Assembly: GCA_014338005.1 (NCBI GenBank)
Contig: QUBZ01000022.1
Span: 1-49,282 of the forward strand
DNA: 49,282 bases
From: Chloroflexota bacterium
GTDB taxonomy: Bacteria; Chloroflexota; Anaerolineae; Aggregatilineales; Phototrophicaceae
Direction of reading: 5' to 3'
The notes under the pieces are model-generated. The model did not search any database, was not told where the DNA came from, and saw nothing but the letters and a program-made list of their open reading frames with translations. The position numbers were made by a program, and so were the translations under genes. This document shows positions 8,867 through 17,552 of this stretch, one piece after another (the stretch's first letter is position 1; the number at the start of each line of letters is the position of its first letter).

Positions 8867-8969
8867 CGAGCTAAAGCTGTTCGCTAACGCATTTCTTATA
8901 GGACGTTTGTACACTAGAGCAGATCTTCTGCGCCGGGTATTTGATTGTGTCTGTGCAGGGAGGGACCCA

Positions 8970-9545
8970 GTGAGCCAAGAGGAGACAAAGCCGATTAACA
9001 ACGAAACCAATCACCAGACCGCCGCCGACGAGGCGGCCAGCGCCGAGAATATCGAAACTGCTGCGGAGGAAACGGCGGAGCAGCCGCAGCCTTCTGATGA
9101 GGCGTTGATCCAAGCGCAGAAGCAGGCGCAGGAGTACCTTGATGGCTGGCAGCGCGAGCGCGCGGAGTTCAGCAATTACCGGAGACGCATGGAACAGCAG
9201 CTTAAAGAAAGCTATCAGAACGCTTCATTAGAGATGCTCAAAAACATCCTGCCTATTATTGATGATTTTGAGCGGGCGATGTCCAGCGCGCCGGAAGGAC
9301 TCGAAGATCAGCCCTGGTTTAACGGGGTGATGCTGATTTACCGCAAATTTCAGAAACTTCTGGATGACCAGGGTGTGACCGCAATGGACCCGGTTGGCGA
9401 GGCCTTTGACCCCAACCGCCACGAGGCGATCGGTACAGACGACGCGGCGGACGGCCAGAGCGGCCATGTCACCGTAACTCTGCAAAAAGGATACGCTCAC
9501 GGCGACCGGATTCTGCGTCCGGCGGTGGTGCGAGTCGCCAGATAA
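8970..9545 (+). CDS. grpE: Nucleotide exchange factor GrpE
   Basis: GrpE releases ADP from DnaK. The N-terminal about 60 residues are acidic and low in complexity, followed by a long coiled coil (YLDGWQRERAEFSNYRRRMEQ), the hinge region LPIIDDFERAM, and the C-terminal beta domain (FDPNRHEAIG, then GYAHGDRILRPAVVRV). The frame is open from 8907, but GTG 8970 is the better start because a strong GGGAGGG (8958-8964) sits at the right distance and the upstream codons look non-coding. This gives 191 residues. It lies between hrcA and dnaK. Confidence 0.92.
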   Translation: MSQEETKPINNETNHQTAADEAASAENIETAAEETAEQPQPSDEALIQAQKQAQEYLDGWQRERAEFSNYRRRMEQQLKESYQNASLEMLKNILPIIDDFERAMSSAPEGLEDQPWFNGVMLIYRKFQKLLDDQGVTAMDPVGEAFDPNRHEAIGTDDAADGQSGHVTVTLQKGYAHGDRILRPAVVRVAR

Positions 9546-9610
9546 GCGATTATATCGGTTAACTCATCATGTGCCATACATGTAATTCAGGATAGGAGTG
9601 ATTAAAGTTC

Positions 9611-11506
9611 ATGGGCAGAATCATTGGCATTGACCTGGGAACGACTAACTCGGTCTGCGCCGTCATGGAAGGCGGCCAGCCGGTTGTGATTCCTTCCGCC
9701 GAGGGCGGTAATCTCGTCCCATCGGTAGTGGCGATTAACCCCAAAACCGGCGAGCGGCTGGTGGGTAAGGTGGCGCGGAATCAGGCGGTTATCAATCCCG
9801 AAAACACCATCTTCTCCGTCAAACGTTTTATGGGGCGCAAATTCAGCGACCCCCAGGTGCAGGAAACGCTCAAGCGTGTGCCTTATAAAGTGAGCGCCGC
9901 GCCTAACGGCGATATCCGTGTTCATATGGGTGGTAAGGAATACAGCCCGCCGGAAATTTCGGCGATGATTCTGCAAAAAATCAAGACCGATGCAGAAGCC
10001 TACCTGGGCGAACCGGTTGATCGCGCCGTCATCACCGTGCCGGCTTACTTCAACGACGCACAGCGTAACGCCACTAAAGATGCCGGGCGCATCGCCGGCC
10101 TGGAAGTGCTGCGAATCATCAACGAGCCGACCGCCTCCAGCCTGGCCTACGGATTGGGCGAGAAAAAGAGCGAAGTGATCGCCGTTTATGACCTGGGCGG
10201 CGGCACGTTCGATATTTCTATCCTGGAAGTCGGTGACGGTGTGTTTGAAGTCCGCAGCACCAACGGCGATACTTACCTGGGCGGCGATAACTTCGACGAA
10301 GTGATTATTGACTGGGTGGCCGCCGAGTTTAAGAAAGAAAGCGGCATTGATCTGCGCCAGGATCGGCAGGCGCTCCAACGCCTGAAGGAAGCCGCCGAGA
10401 AGGCCAAAATTGAACTTTCGACCACGCTCTCGACCGAAATCAATCTGCCGTTCATCACAGCGGATGCCAGCGGGCCGAAACACCTGAATATGTCCCTCAG
10501 CCGTGCCAAGCTGGAGAGCATGGTTGAACACCTGGTCAAACGTTCCATTGGCCCGTGCGATCAGGCGCTTAAGGATGCCGGTATTTCCGCCGGCGAGGTG
10601 AATTCGATCATCCTGGTGGGCGGTATGACTCGTATGCCGTCTGTGCAGGAAGCCGTCCGCAGTTTCTTCGGCAAAGACCCCTACAAAGGCGTCAACCCGG
10701 ATGAAGTAGTGGCGCTGGGCGCGGCCATCCAGGCCGGCGTGTTGGGCGGGGATGTGAAGGATATTCTGCTGCTGGACGTGACCCCGCTGACCTTAAGCGT
10801 CGAGACGCTGGGCGGTGTGGCGACCCCGATGATTCAGCGCAACACCACCATCCCGACCAAAAAGAGCCAGGTGTACTCCACCGCCGCCGACGGGCAGACA
10901 CAGGTAGAAATTCATGTGGTGCAGGGCGAGCGCCCGATGGCTGCCGATAATAAATCGCTGGGCCGTTTCATCCTGGACGGCATTCCCCCCGCGCCGCGCG
11001 GCGTGCCGCAGATCGAAGTGACCTTCGACATTGACGCCAACGGCATCCTCAATGTTAGCGCCCAGGACAAAGCCACCGGGCGGCAGCAGAAGATCACCAT
11101 CACCGCCAGCAGCGGCCTGTCCGAAGATGAGATTGAGCGGATGGTGAAGGAAGCCGAAAAATACGCCTCGGAGGACAGCAAACGTAAAGAGGCCGCCGAA
11201 GCGAGAAACCAGGCCGACAGCGCCATCTTTGCTGCCGAAAAAGTGCTGCGCGACTTCGCCGACCGCCTGCCGGATGACGCCAAACGGCAGACACAGGAAA
11301 AAATTGACGCTGTGCGTAAGACGCTGGAAAGCGATGATGTCAGCCGCATTCGCGCCGCGACCGACGCGCTTAACCAGCAAGTGCAAACGCTGGGCGGCAG
11401 CATGTACCAGCAGCCGGATGCCACCGCAGCCGGCGCTCATGCCGACGGCCAGGGACAGAAGGGCCCGGAAGAAGACGTGGTGGACGCCGATTTCACCGAG
11501 GCATAA
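9611..11506 (+). CDS. dnaK: Chaperone protein DnaK (Hsp70)
   Basis: A 631-residue Hsp70. The ATPase domain opens with [12 protein letters not shown] and carries [29 protein letters not shown] and [10 protein letters not shown]; the linker [15 protein letters not shown] leads to the substrate-binding domain and a C-terminal lid. The tail is rich in Gln and Gly and ends in an acidic [11 protein letters not shown], the usual DnaK ending. GATAGGAGTG precedes ATG 9611. It works with GrpE and DnaJ, encoded on either side, to fold or rescue proteins in the cytoplasm. Confidence 0.97.
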   Translation: MGRIIGIDLGTTNSVCAVMEGGQPVVIPSAEGGNLVPSVVAINPKTGERLVGKVARNQAVINPENTIFSVKRFMGRKFSDPQVQETLKRVPYKVSAAPNGDIRVHMGGKEYSPPEISAMILQKIKTDAEAYLGEPVDRAVITVPAYFNDAQRNATKDAGRIAGLEVLRIINEPTASSLAYGLGEKKSEVIAVYDLGGGTFDISILEVGDGVFEVRSTNGDTYLGGDNFDEVIIDWVAAEFKKESGIDLRQDRQALQRLKEAAEKAKIELSTTLSTEINLPFITADASGPKHLNMSLSRAKLESMVEHLVKRSIGPCDQALKDAGISAGEVNSIILVGGMTRMPSVQEAVRSFFGKDPYKGVNPDEVVALGAAIQAGVLGGDVKDILLLDVTPLTLSVETLGGVATPMIQRNTTIPTKKSQVYSTAADGQTQVEIHVVQGERPMAADNKSLGRFILDGIPPAPRGVPQIEVTFDIDANGILNVSAQDKATGRQQKITITASSGLSEDEIERMVKEAEKYASEDSKRKEAAEARNQADSAIFAAEKVLRDFADRLPDDAKRQTQEKIDAVRKTLESDDVSRIRAATDALNQQVQTLGGSMYQQPDATAAGAHADGQGQKGPEEDVVDADFTEA

Positions 11507-11541
11507 AAACCGTCTGCTGCCGCGCATATCATACCAACAAG

Positions 11542-11564
11542 GGGACACGGCATCACCGTGTCCC
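11542..11564 (+). other. Intercistronic hairpin between dnaK and dnaJ
   Basis: GGGACACGG (11542-11550) and CCGTGTCCC (11556-11564) form a 9-bp stem with a 5-base loop, 35 bases past the dnaK stop. No T run follows (tgattggttg), so it looks more like an mRNA-processing or stability hairpin, or a leaky attenuator lowering dnaJ relative to dnaK, than a full terminator. The 145-bp spacer also contains TATACT near 11611, a possible -10 for dnaJ with no clear -35. Confidence 0.5.
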
Positions 11565-11651
11565 TGATTGGTTGATAGATGTTTATGCCAACCGGCATAA
11601 GAACGCGCTATACTGTTATAAGACGTGTGGCCGGGGGACTCTGAGCAAGCT

Positions 11652-12794
11652 ATGGCAAGAGATTATTATGATATTCTGGGCGTTCCACAGAACGCCAACA
11701 AGGACGATATTAAGCGAGCGTTCCGCAAGCTGGCCCGCGAATATCATCCAGACGTAAGCAAACATGCCGACGCCGAGGCGCGCTTTAAGGAAATCAACGA
11801 AGCCTACGAAATCCTTTCGGATGACGACAAACGTGCGCGTTACGACCGTTTCGGCCATGCCGGCGTAACCGGCAATGGCTTTGGCACGAGCGGTGGCTAC
11901 AGCCCGTTTGAAGAAATCTTCGAGGAATTTTTCGGCGGGTTTGGAGTGGGGCGCGGCGGCACGCGCCGTCGTGGGCCACAGCCTGGCGATGACCGTCGCG
12001 TGTCCGTTACCGTTACCTTTGAAGAGTCCATCTTCGGCGTGGAAAAAGAAATCGAGTTCGACCGGCTGGAAACCTGTGATGCCTGCCAGGGAAGCGGAGC
12101 CGAACCCGGCACGACGCCGATTCGCTGCCCGGACTGTAAAGGTACGGGGGAAGTTCGCCAGGTTCAGCAGACTTTCCTGGGGGCGATGGTGCGTACTAGC
12201 ACCTGCCCCCGCTGCGGCGGGCGCGGCGAGGTTAACCCCAGCCCGTGTCATACGTGCAGCGGCAACGGCGTGGTGCGCCGCCATGCTGTCCTGAATGTCC
12301 AGATTCCTCCCGGCGTGCGCGAAGGGCTGCAAATCCAGATTCGCGGCGAGGGTGACGCCGGCGAACGCGGCGCGCCCAGCGGCAACCTGTATGTCGTTAT
12401 TCAGGTTCAGGAACATGCCTTTTTCAAGCGGCGGGACAACGATATTATCCTGGACATCAATATCAATGTCGCTCAGGCCGCTCTGGGCGATAAAGTCACC
12501 ATCCCGACGGTGGACGGCGATGTCGAACTGACCATCCCGGCAGGCACACAGACCGGCAAAGTTTTCCGGCTGCGGGGTAAAGGCGTGCCGCGCCTCCGCA
12601 GCGACGGCACGACTTCGGGCAGGGGCGACCAACTGGTCTATATTCAGGTTGAAGTCCCTACCAGCCTGACGCCGGAGCAGCGCGAACTGTTCGAACGGCT
12701 GGCGAAAACCTTTGGGCGCAGCGTACAGCCGCAGCAAAACGGACGCGGATTTTTTGACCGCGTGATGGACTTTTTCGCCGGCGATCAGTCGTAA
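11652..12794 (+). CDS. dnaJ: Chaperone protein DnaJ (Hsp40, class I)
   Basis: A 380-residue class I DnaJ. It has a J domain with the HPD triad in YHPDVSK, a Gly/Phe-rich segment (FEEFFGGFGVGRGG), four zinc-binding repeats (CDACQGSG, CPDCKGTG, CPRCGGRG, CHTCSGNG), and C-terminal substrate-binding beta domains. The frame opens at 11625, but MARDYYDILGV at ATG 11652 is the conserved family start and has GGGGGA upstream. It stimulates DnaK ATPase activity and delivers substrates. Confidence 0.96.
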   Translation: MARDYYDILGVPQNANKDDIKRAFRKLAREYHPDVSKHADAEARFKEINEAYEILSDDDKRARYDRFGHAGVTGNGFGTSGGYSPFEEIFEEFFGGFGVGRGGTRRRGPQPGDDRRVSVTVTFEESIFGVEKEIEFDRLETCDACQGSGAEPGTTPIRCPDCKGTGEVRQVQQTFLGAMVRTSTCPRCGGRGEVNPSPCHTCSGNGVVRRHAVLNVQIPPGVREGLQIQIRGEGDAGERGAPSGNLYVVIQVQEHAFFKRRDNDIILDININVAQAALGDKVTIPTVDGDVELTIPAGTQTGKVFRLRGKGVPRLRSDGTTSGRGDQLVYIQVEVPTSLTPEQRELFERLAKTFGRSVQPQQNGRGFFDRVMDFFAGDQS

Positions 12795-12809
12795 TCTTCT
12801 GGCTCAATC

Positions 12810-13721
12810 ATGGATTGGATTGAAGTTTCCCTCAGCGTGGACGGCGAGGCTGCCGAAGCCGTCGCCGAACTGCTTCAGCGTTACGGGCATCAGGGCGTGG
12901 CCGTTGAGCAGGAAGGCATTCCGCCTGAACAATGGGACGACGGCGAAGCTGAAGCGCCGCGCCGGTTGACCGTCCGCGCGTATTTCCGCGATGATGAACG
13001 CGCCGAGGCTGCGCGTCTGGAATTGGAAACCGCGCTCGGCCATCTGAACATGCTTTACCCCATGCCGACGCCGGTCTACAGAACCATCAAAGAGTCAGAT
13101 TGGGCCGAAGCCTGGAAGGCGCATTATCATCCGGTACGCATTGGGCGAAGGCTGCTTATTCGCCCCCCGTGGGCGGAAACCACCGCCGACGGCCTGATCG
13201 AAATCGCGCTCGATCCGGGTATGGCGTTTGGAACCGGTACGCATCCCACCACGCAGCTCTGCCTGGAAGCCCTGGAAGACCGGCTGCCGACCGGCGCGCG
13301 GGTGCTTGACCTGGGATGCGGGTCGGGCATCCTGGCGATTGCCGCCGCCAGATTGGGCGCGGCTTCGGTGCTGGCGCTGGATATTGACCCCATCGCCGTC
13401 GAAAGCGCGCAGACGAACATCGTGCAAAATGGGGTGGCCGAGCGCATCACCGTTCAGCAGGGCAGTCTGGAAAGCCTGGTCACATCAGCCCGCCGGTTTG
13501 ATCTGATCGTTGTTAACATCCTGGCGAAAGTCATTATCGCCATGTGCGATCAGCATCTCGGCCAGGTGGTGCGCCCCGGCGGTCTGGCGCTGTTCAGCGG
13601 CATCATCGAGGAGCAGGCCGACGATGTAGAAGCGGCGCTCCGCAAAACCGGACTCCAGCCCACCGCCCGCCGCCGGCAGAGCGACTGGCTGCTGATCGAA
13701 GCCATCCGCCCGCAGATTTAA
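12810..13721 (+). CDS. prmA: Ribosomal protein L11 methyltransferase
   Basis: A 303-residue PrmA, an AdoMet-dependent enzyme that trimethylates lysines and the N-terminus of ribosomal protein L11. The N-terminal substrate-recruiting domain (about 1-90) is followed by the linker KESDWAEAWKAHYHP, the PrmA signature DPGMAFGTGTHPTT, motif I LDLGCGSGILAIAA, the acidic LDIDPIAV, and the catalytic-site motif VVNILAKVI (N-I-L in place of the common N-I-L-A form). It starts 15 bp after dnaJ; the dnaJ-prmA order is common in bacteria. No rsmE follows, although that is its frequent neighbour. Confidence 0.94.
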   Translation: MDWIEVSLSVDGEAAEAVAELLQRYGHQGVAVEQEGIPPEQWDDGEAEAPRRLTVRAYFRDDERAEAARLELETALGHLNMLYPMPTPVYRTIKESDWAEAWKAHYHPVRIGRRLLIRPPWAETTADGLIEIALDPGMAFGTGTHPTTQLCLEALEDRLPTGARVLDLGCGSGILAIAAARLGAASVLALDIDPIAVESAQTNIVQNGVAERITVQQGSLESLVTSARRFDLIVVNILAKVIIAMCDQHLGQVVRPGGLALFSGIIEEQADDVEAALRKTGLQPTARRRQSDWLLIEAIRPQI

Positions 13722-13737
13722 CCCCCATCTGATTTTT
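13712..13737 (+). terminator. Weak terminator overlapping the end of prmA
   Basis: CAGAT (13712-13716) and ATCTG (13727-13731) can pair around a 9-base loop and are followed by ATTTTTA. The stem is only 5 bp and contains the prmA stop codon, so termination would be weak. Confidence 0.4.
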
Positions 13738-13743
13738 ACCGGC

Positions 13744-13772
13744 TTGACATCCCCCACAAAATATCTTATAGT
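13744..13772 (+). promoter_or_regulatory. Near-consensus promoter of the SRPBCC-PDZ-DinB gene
   Basis: TTGACA (13744-13749), a 17-bp spacer and TATAGT (13767-13772) match the housekeeping sigma factor consensus closely. This is the clearest vegetative promoter in the window. It is followed by a palindrome at 13776-13797, in the initially transcribed region, and a leader of about 80 bases before the start codon. Confidence 0.75.
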
Positions 13773-13775
13773 GAA

Positions 13776-13797
13776 TTTACCCGATCAAGTGGGTAAA
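13776..13797. promoter_or_regulatory. Palindrome TTTACCC-N8-GGGTAAA, likely operator or leader hairpin
   Basis: Perfect 7-bp inverted arms at 13776-13782 and 13791-13797 start four bases after the -10 box, the classic place for a repressor operator. The same dyad could fold as a small hairpin in the 5' leader. Confidence 0.55.
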
Positions 13798-13857
13798 CCG
13801 GAATAATCAATTAAAAGCCTTAAAAACTTATCGTAAATAAAGTGGAGGATCAACCCG

Positions 13858-15060
13858 ATGGTGGTCGCCCCGTTAATTGAGGAACTGACCTTTACACGCG
13901 CGATACATGCCCCCGCCGCAGAGATTTACCGCGCTTTCACCGACGGCGATGCGCTGGATTACTGGCTGTCCGAAAATGCTCGCGTTCGGAACGCCGTCGG
14001 CGGGCATATACTGCTCACCTGGAATGATGGCTCACACGCGCAGGGGACGTACCTGGAACTGGAAAAAGATCAAAAAATCGTGATGAGCTGGCGCGCATCC
14101 GGCGAAAGCGAGGACTCGCGGGTGGCTGTGCGTCTCGAAACCGCTGACGACTGCACACAGCTTACGCTGACGCACGCGGGTCTGCAAAACCCCGAAGCCG
14201 CCGATGGATATTCAACCCGCTGGAATGCCGCGCTGGATAATCTGGTTTCGTTCCTGGAAACCGGCGCGGATTTACGCATCACCCGCCGGGTAATCCTTGG
14301 CATCTGGCCGAGCGAATTTAACGAAGAAGTCGCCAAAAAACTGGGTGTTCCGGTCACCAACGGCGTGCGCGTGGGCGGGGTGATCCCTGGCATGGGCGCG
14401 GAGGCCGCCGGATTGCAAGCCGATGATGTGGTCGTGGAGATGAACGGGAAAACTATCGGGCCGGAAATGCCGATCTACCGGACGGTGGAAAATAACGGGC
14501 CAGGCGACCCGGTGGCGGTCACGTTTTATCGCGGGGCGGAAAAACATACCATTACGCTGCGGCTGTCCGGTTATCCTGTCCCGGAAAAACCGCCGACCTT
14601 CAATGCGCTGGCCGACCTGGTGGCGGAAACTTATGCCGGCCTGGACGCCGAGCTATCCGCGCTGTACGAAGGTGTCAGCGAAACGCAGGCCGGCTGCAAA
14701 CCCGCGCCCGGCGAGTGGAGCGCCAATGAAGTGATCGCGCACCTCATCCTGTCCGAACGCTGGCTGCAAAACTGGATCGGCGGGTTGATGCAGGGGCCGG
14801 AAATTGAAGGCTGGACGGCCAACGCGCCCGCGCGCATCGCGGGTGTCATGGCTACCTTCCCCACCACCGCCGCCCTGCTGTCCGAAATGCGGCGAAGCTG
14901 GGCGGAGACGGTCGCTATCATTCGCGCCGTTCCCGCTGAAATCGCCGAACGCAAAAGCAATCTCTGGTGGGTATCGTTCGAGGTTCAGGGATTCCCTAAC
15001 CATACGCAGCAGCACTTCACACAAATTCGTGAGGCGCTGGCGTTTGCCCGCGCCTCGTAA
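13858..15060 (+). CDS. SRPBCC (AHSA1)-PDZ-DinB three-domain fusion protein
   Basis: A 400-residue cytoplasmic protein with no signal peptide. Residues about 8-135 are an AHSA1-type SRPBCC ligand-binding fold (FTRAIHAPAAEIYRAFTD, then YWLSENARV and WNAALDNLVSFLE). Residues about 140-235 are PDZ-like (GVRVGGVIPGMGAEAAGLQADDVVVEMNGKTI). Residues about 245-400 are a DinB_2-type four-helix bundle with the putative metal histidines in IAHLILSERW and NHTQQHF. DinB-family proteins include thiol-dependent transferases using bacillithiol or mycothiol, but no activity can be named here. GGAGG lies upstream of ATG 13858. The gene stands alone with its own promoter and palindrome. Confidence 0.8.
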   Translation: MVVAPLIEELTFTRAIHAPAAEIYRAFTDGDALDYWLSENARVRNAVGGHILLTWNDGSHAQGTYLELEKDQKIVMSWRASGESEDSRVAVRLETADDCTQLTLTHAGLQNPEAADGYSTRWNAALDNLVSFLETGADLRITRRVILGIWPSEFNEEVAKKLGVPVTNGVRVGGVIPGMGAEAAGLQADDVVVEMNGKTIGPEMPIYRTVENNGPGDPVAVTFYRGAEKHTITLRLSGYPVPEKPPTFNALADLVAETYAGLDAELSALYEGVSETQAGCKPAPGEWSANEVIAHLILSERWLQNWIGGLMQGPEIEGWTANAPARIAGVMATFPTTAALLSEMRRSWAETVAIIRAVPAEIAERKSNLWWVSFEVQGFPNHTQQHFTQIREALAFARAS

Positions 15061-15084
15061 CCCCCACACTTTACTCCTTGATCG

Positions 15085-15113
15085 GCGGGGCAGGTAAACC
15101 ATGCTTGCCCCGC
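15085..15113. terminator. Hairpin between convergent genes
   Basis: GCGGGGCA (15085-15092) and TGCCCCGC (15106-15113) form an 8-bp GC-rich stem with a 13-base loop, in the 59-bp gap between the convergent fusion-protein gene and the thiolase gene. There is no strong T run on either side; its position argues for a two-way terminator or mRNA end structure. Confidence 0.5.
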
Positions 15114-15119
15114 TGTGAT

Positions 15120-16280
15120 TCAATCCACCCGTTCCAGGATGTGTGTAACGACCGTTGCGCCGGTGCCGCCGATATTCTGCGTCATGCCGATGCGGGCATT
15201 TTTGACCTGGTTCGCCTCGGCCTCGCCGCGAAGCTGTGTTACCAAGTCTACCAGTTCGTAAACGCCGGTCGCGCCCACCGGATGCCCGCGTCCCTTTAGG
15301 CCGCCCATTGTGCTGATTGGAATCCGCCCGCCGATGGCGATCTCGCCGTCGCGCGCCGGCCACGTCCCCCGGCCACGCTCGGCAAAACCCGCCGCTTCCA
15401 GGCTGAGCGCCGCCATGATCGAAAAAGCGTCGTGGACTTCAAATACGTCCACATCAGCCGGAGTCAGGCCGGATTTTTCGTAGGCTTTGTGCGCGCTCAA
15501 CTGCGCCGCTTCCAAAGCCAGCAGGTCGCGGCGGCTGGCGAGGTCAAGCGAGTCGGTGGCGGTGACGCTGGCCCGCACGCGCACCAGGGGCCTGTCGGTC
15601 AGGCTGCGCGCCATCTCCAGTGGGCAGACGATGATGGCTGCCGCGCCGTCGCAGATCGGCGAGCTGTCGTAAAGGTTGATCGGCTCGGAGATCATCGAGG
15701 CGCGTTGATAATCCTCCAGGGTAATGGGGCGCTGAAACATGGCGTTCGGGTTGTTCATGGCGTTGCGGTGGGCGTTGATGCTGAACGGCGCGAACGCCTC
15801 GTGCGGAACCCGATACTCATGCATATAGCGGCGCATAATCAGCGCGTTGAGCGCCACGAACGATGCGCCGTGAACGCACTCGTAATCGGCATCCGCCGCC
15901 GTCGCCAGCGCCGACGTGACCAGTTCCGGGGTGTCGTCGGTCATTTTCTCCACGCCGCAGACCGCCGCCACGTCCACCGCGCCGCCGCCGACCGCGCGCA
16001 CCGCCGCCTGGAAAGCCACCCCGCCGGAGGCGCAGGCTGCCTCAACAGTCGCCGCTTCGATACCCCGCCAGCCGGCAAAATCGGCGATCAGCGCGCCCAG
16101 GTGCGCCTGGTCGCTCAGGCGCGGGGCAAGCATGTTGCCCACGAACAACGCTTCGGGGCGTTCGATGCCCGCTTCCCGCGCGGCCTGATCGAGCGCCTGA
16201 AACGCCAGTTCGCGCAGGCTGTAGTCCCACAGTTCGCCAATCGGCGTTTGGCCGATGCCGATGATACATACATCCCGCAT
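15120..16280 (-). CDS. Thiolase-family protein, SCP-x/archaeal acetyl-CoA acetyltransferase type
   Basis: A 386-residue thiolase-superfamily protein. The acyl-accepting Cys is in EAACASGG (about residue 85), the His of the second motif in VFEVHDAFSIMAAL, and the third motif is KGRGHPVGATG. The C-terminal Cys-x-Gly found in classical thiolases is replaced by NIGGTG, as in the SCP-x/archaeal group, so it may do condensation or thiolysis of branched or unusual acyl-CoAs. Archaeal members work with a DUF35 protein and HMG-CoA synthase; neither is adjacent. GAGGAAG precedes ATG 16280. It is transcribed divergently from the URO-D-like gene. Confidence 0.88.
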   Translation of the reverse strand: MRDVCIIGIGQTPIGELWDYSLRELAFQALDQAAREAGIERPEALFVGNMLAPRLSDQAHLGALIADFAGWRGIEAATVEAACASGGVAFQAAVRAVGGGAVDVAAVCGVEKMTDDTPELVTSALATAADADYECVHGASFVALNALIMRRYMHEYRVPHEAFAPFSINAHRNAMNNPNAMFQRPITLEDYQRASMISEPINLYDSSPICDGAAAIIVCPLEMARSLTDRPLVRVRASVTATDSLDLASRRDLLALEAAQLSAHKAYEKSGLTPADVDVFEVHDAFSIMAALSLEAAGFAERGRGTWPARDGEIAIGGRIPISTMGGLKGRGHPVGATGVYELVDLVTQLRGEAEANQVKNARIGMTQNIGGTGATVVTHILERVD

Positions 16281-16314
16281 GATGCTTCCTCGTTCGCTTT
16301 TTCACAATATATGG

Positions 16315-16343
16315 GCATTACTCTAACATGGAAAAACTGTCAA
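16315..16343 (-). promoter_or_regulatory. Probable thiolase promoter
   Basis: On the minus strand TTGACA (16343-16338) is followed after 17 bp by TAATGC (16320-16315). The -35 is perfect and the -10 is poor. The predicted leader to ATG 16280 is about 30 bases. No convincing promoter was seen on the plus strand for the divergent gene in the 156-bp gap. Confidence 0.45.
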
Positions 16344-16436
16344 AACCTATTCGGTTTTTGCCCCTGCCCAAAGATTCATTCACTGCTTAAAATAACATCA
16401 TTAACCGCTGCCATCACTCGTAACGAACGAGGTTTT

Positions 16437-17525
16437 ATGACCGCCACGCAGATGACCAGCCGCGAGCGCGTCGAACGTATGTTCGAGCGCCGTGACCACG
16501 ATCGCATCCCCCGTTACGATTCGTACTGGGACGAAACCATCACGCGGTGGCAGGCCGAAGGGCTGGCAGGGAGCTTCGATGGGGCGCTTGAACTGCTCGG
16601 CGCGGATTTTAAGAGCATCGGCGTGATCTGGCCGTCGCCTTTCCCCGGCCAGCGTATTGTCATCCAGGAAGATGCCGAAACGGAGGTCATCCAGGATCAC
16701 TGGGGCGCGACCGGGCGCTTTTGGAAGTATAAATCCGGCACGCCGGAACACATCGGTTTTGACTGCGACAGCCGTGAGAAATGGGAAGCCGTTTATAAAC
16801 CGGCCTTCCTGCAATCCGACCTTCAGGCCGATTTAACCGCCCTCAAGGCGCAGTATGCCGCTGGGCGGCGGGCCGACCGCTGGTGTTTGTGGCACGCCGC
16901 CGAGTCGTTTGAAGTGACCCGTAAAATCGTCGGCGACGAAGCCGTGCTGATGGCGATGGTCACGGACCCGGAGTGGGTTCAGGATATGTCGCGGACGTAC
17001 ACCGACTGTTTGCTGCGCGAGTTCGACGCGGCCTACGAATCCGGGCTGCACGTGGACGGCGTGTTTATGTGGGGCGACATGGCCTATAATCACAACACGT
17101 TCTGCTCGCCCCGTATGTACCGCGAACTGATCTGGCCGGATCACAAACGGCTGGCCGATTGGGCGCACGCGCGCGGCCTGAAGTTCATCTTCCACACCGA
17201 CGGCAACGTGAACGGCGTTCTGGAACTGTACATTGAGGCCGGTTTCGACCTACTGCAGCCCCTGGAAGCAAAAGCCCGGATGGACATCCGGCAGTTATGC
17301 CCGCAGTACGGCCACCGGATAGCCTTTCAGGGTAATATTAACGTGATGGTCATGATGAGCAACGATCTTGATAGAATCGAACCGGAGATTCGGGACAAAT
17401 TCGCCGCCGGCATGGCGACACAGGGTTACTCGTACCACTCCGATCACTCGATACCGCCGCAGGTCAGCCTGGAGACGTACCGCCGCATCATTGGCCTGAT
17501 CGAACGTTATGGAAATTATCGTTGA
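16437..17525 (+). CDS. Uroporphyrinogen decarboxylase-fold protein, function unknown
   Basis: A 362-residue URO-D/MtaA-superfamily protein. It shows SRERVERMFERRDHDRIPR at the N-terminus, FHTDGNVNGVLELYIEAGFD in the barrel, and the C-terminal SDHSIPPQVSLETYRRII typical of the non-haem branch. The zinc-ligand H-x-C and later Cys of corrinoid:thiol methyltransferases (MtaA, CmuA) are not evident, so it is probably neither HemE nor a standard methyltransferase. The reading frame extends back to 15432, but that part is a shadow of the thiolase gene; ATG 16437 is the real start. An FmdE-family gene follows after 27 bp, suggesting one operon. Confidence 0.82.
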   Translation: MTATQMTSRERVERMFERRDHDRIPRYDSYWDETITRWQAEGLAGSFDGALELLGADFKSIGVIWPSPFPGQRIVIQEDAETEVIQDHWGATGRFWKYKSGTPEHIGFDCDSREKWEAVYKPAFLQSDLQADLTALKAQYAAGRRADRWCLWHAAESFEVTRKIVGDEAVLMAMVTDPEWVQDMSRTYTDCLLREFDAAYESGLHVDGVFMWGDMAYNHNTFCSPRMYRELIWPDHKRLADWAHARGLKFIFHTDGNVNGVLELYIEAGFDLLQPLEAKARMDIRQLCPQYGHRIAFQGNINVMVMMSNDLDRIEPEIRDKFAAGMATQGYSYHSDHSIPPQVSLETYRRIIGLIERYGNYR

Positions 17526-17552
17526 TGGAGGCCGACATAAAGGCAGTGATGG

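Noticed and set aside
8867..8969. Possible CIRCE element upstream of grpE (GAGCTAAAGC and TTCGCTAAC)
   Set aside because: The half-sites do not form the required 9-bp inverted repeat with a 9-bp spacer.
8907..8969. N-terminal 21 codons upstream of the chosen grpE start
   Set aside because: The segment is unlike GrpE, and a strong ribosome-binding site precedes GTG 8970.
15432..16436. Long N-terminal extension of the URO-D-like reading frame (335 codons)
   Set aside because: It lies antisense to the thiolase gene, has biased Arg/His composition typical of a shadow frame, and the family homology starts at ATG 16437.
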